Part shown: piece by piece, positions 63,560-64,000 of the stretch
How the letters are laid out: each line of letters begins with the position of its first letter
How positions within the stretch are numbered: position 1 is the stretch's first letter
Position numbers and translations under genes: made by a program
Assembly (NCBI RefSeq): GCF_016097555.1
Contig: NC_054711.1
Coordinates: 29,795,962 to 29,859,961, forward strand
Source of the DNA: Gigantopelta aegis
Taxonomy: Eukaryota > Mollusca > Gastropoda > Neomphalida > Peltospiridae
DNA length: 64,000 nucleotides
Direction of reading: 5' to 3'
Notes under the pieces: generated by a model
Seen by the model: the letters and a program-made list of their open reading frames with translations, nothing else
Databases searched by the model: none
Told to the model about the DNA's origin: nothing

Positions 63560-63976
63560 TTAAGGTAGTACTAAACCAAATAACTTCCGGCTGGGTCAAA
63601 GTTGGAGGTGCACCCAACTTTTGATAGAGAAGTGAGCACCACAAGTCCTGTGATTGGTTATAAATGTGAGTGTGTTGGTTGTAAAAAATAATAGATTCAT
63701 CTGGGTAAAAGAAAAAGAATGAATTTTAATTCATCTAGTACAAATGTGTCAAGTAGCCTTGTGCTTGTAACATGTTTGGGGTACCTGTAAAAAAAAGGTA
63801 CTCGAATTTTGTGCAGAACTAGGGTAGTCATAGACGCTACCCGTTATCTCAGAAACGAGCAGCTTGACCCCCAATTTGTGGTAGTATTATATCTGTGACG
63901 TTTATGTCGATTGATACGCTGCAGGTAGGAGTTTTAGCCACATATGGGATTTGATTTGGTAGTGTACACCCTTTAA
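63560..63976. mobile_element. Complete TTAA element, empty-site copy
   Basis: TTAAGGTAGTACTAAACCAA at the left and, inverted, TTAAAGGGTGTACACTACCA at the right enclose 417 bp. Read on the minus strand it contains acatgttacaagcacaaggc tacttgacac without interruption, exactly where the 14.6-kb element sits in the copy at 29142-44221. It is therefore the reference empty site. Confidence 0.85.
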
Positions 63977-64000
63977 CTCTCAAAACAAAATGAATACACA

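Overview
This is animal nuclear DNA, most probably from a mollusc and perhaps a gastropod. The reasons are AT-rich sequence, short exons with GT-AG introns, no bacterial gene layout, and many copies of tRNA-derived SINEs whose bodies I remember from mollusc genomes. The species cannot be fixed from the sequence. There are no rRNA genes, no free-standing tRNA genes and no CRISPR array. Most of the window is transposable elements, many nested inside each other. A 200-base assembly gap lies at 8801-9000.

Positions 4-23 kb hold the best host gene, on the minus strand. Exons at 21030-20639, 17118-16821, 15440-15341 and 14473-14359 join in phase, and exons at 4207-4065 and 23184-23096 are weaker members. 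The protein is acidic and Ser-rich and repeats a Ser-Tyr-x-x-Thr-Phe-Glu motif. I do not recognise the family. Its introns are full of SINEs, hAT-like elements, palindromes and a minisatellite. At 7852-10397 an intron holds a TTAA-flanked DNA transposon with two convergent gene starts (a possible P2X7-like exon and a broken THAP-domain exon), inserted in one unit of a 69-bp minisatellite (10398-11734).

Positions 29.1-44.2 kb hold the most interesting structure. Position 29384-43993 behaves as one 14.6-kb transposon with inverted ends and GGCCGAC-rich subterminal arrays. It carries a three-exon gene whose first exon resembles the start of a CACTA/EnSpm (Tnp2-type) transposase. The sequences outside the two ends are contiguous in a second copy of the host repeat at 63560-63976, which acts as an empty-site control. 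Younger insertions lie inside it, including a pogo-like element holding a SINE that is itself split by a hAT-like element (39854-42029).

Positions 44.8-57.2 kb hold a tandemly duplicated 170-bp putative 5' region with a short ORF, an unrecognised 322-codon minus-strand ORF (45922-46890), and a decayed LINE (46941 to about 56.8 kb). The LINE has an SGNH-type first ORF and an endonuclease/reverse transcriptase second ORF. It is interrupted by a SINE, a TTAA MITE and a Mutator-like element with 9-bp target duplications. Another LINE 3' end with RNase H, cut by two SINEs, lies at 6.4-7.8 kb.

Positions 57-64 kb are non-coding: MITE remnants, a long CTA/TAC trinucleotide tract, a foldback element, a 46-bp satellite (60617-62830) and the intact TTAA element used as the empty site.
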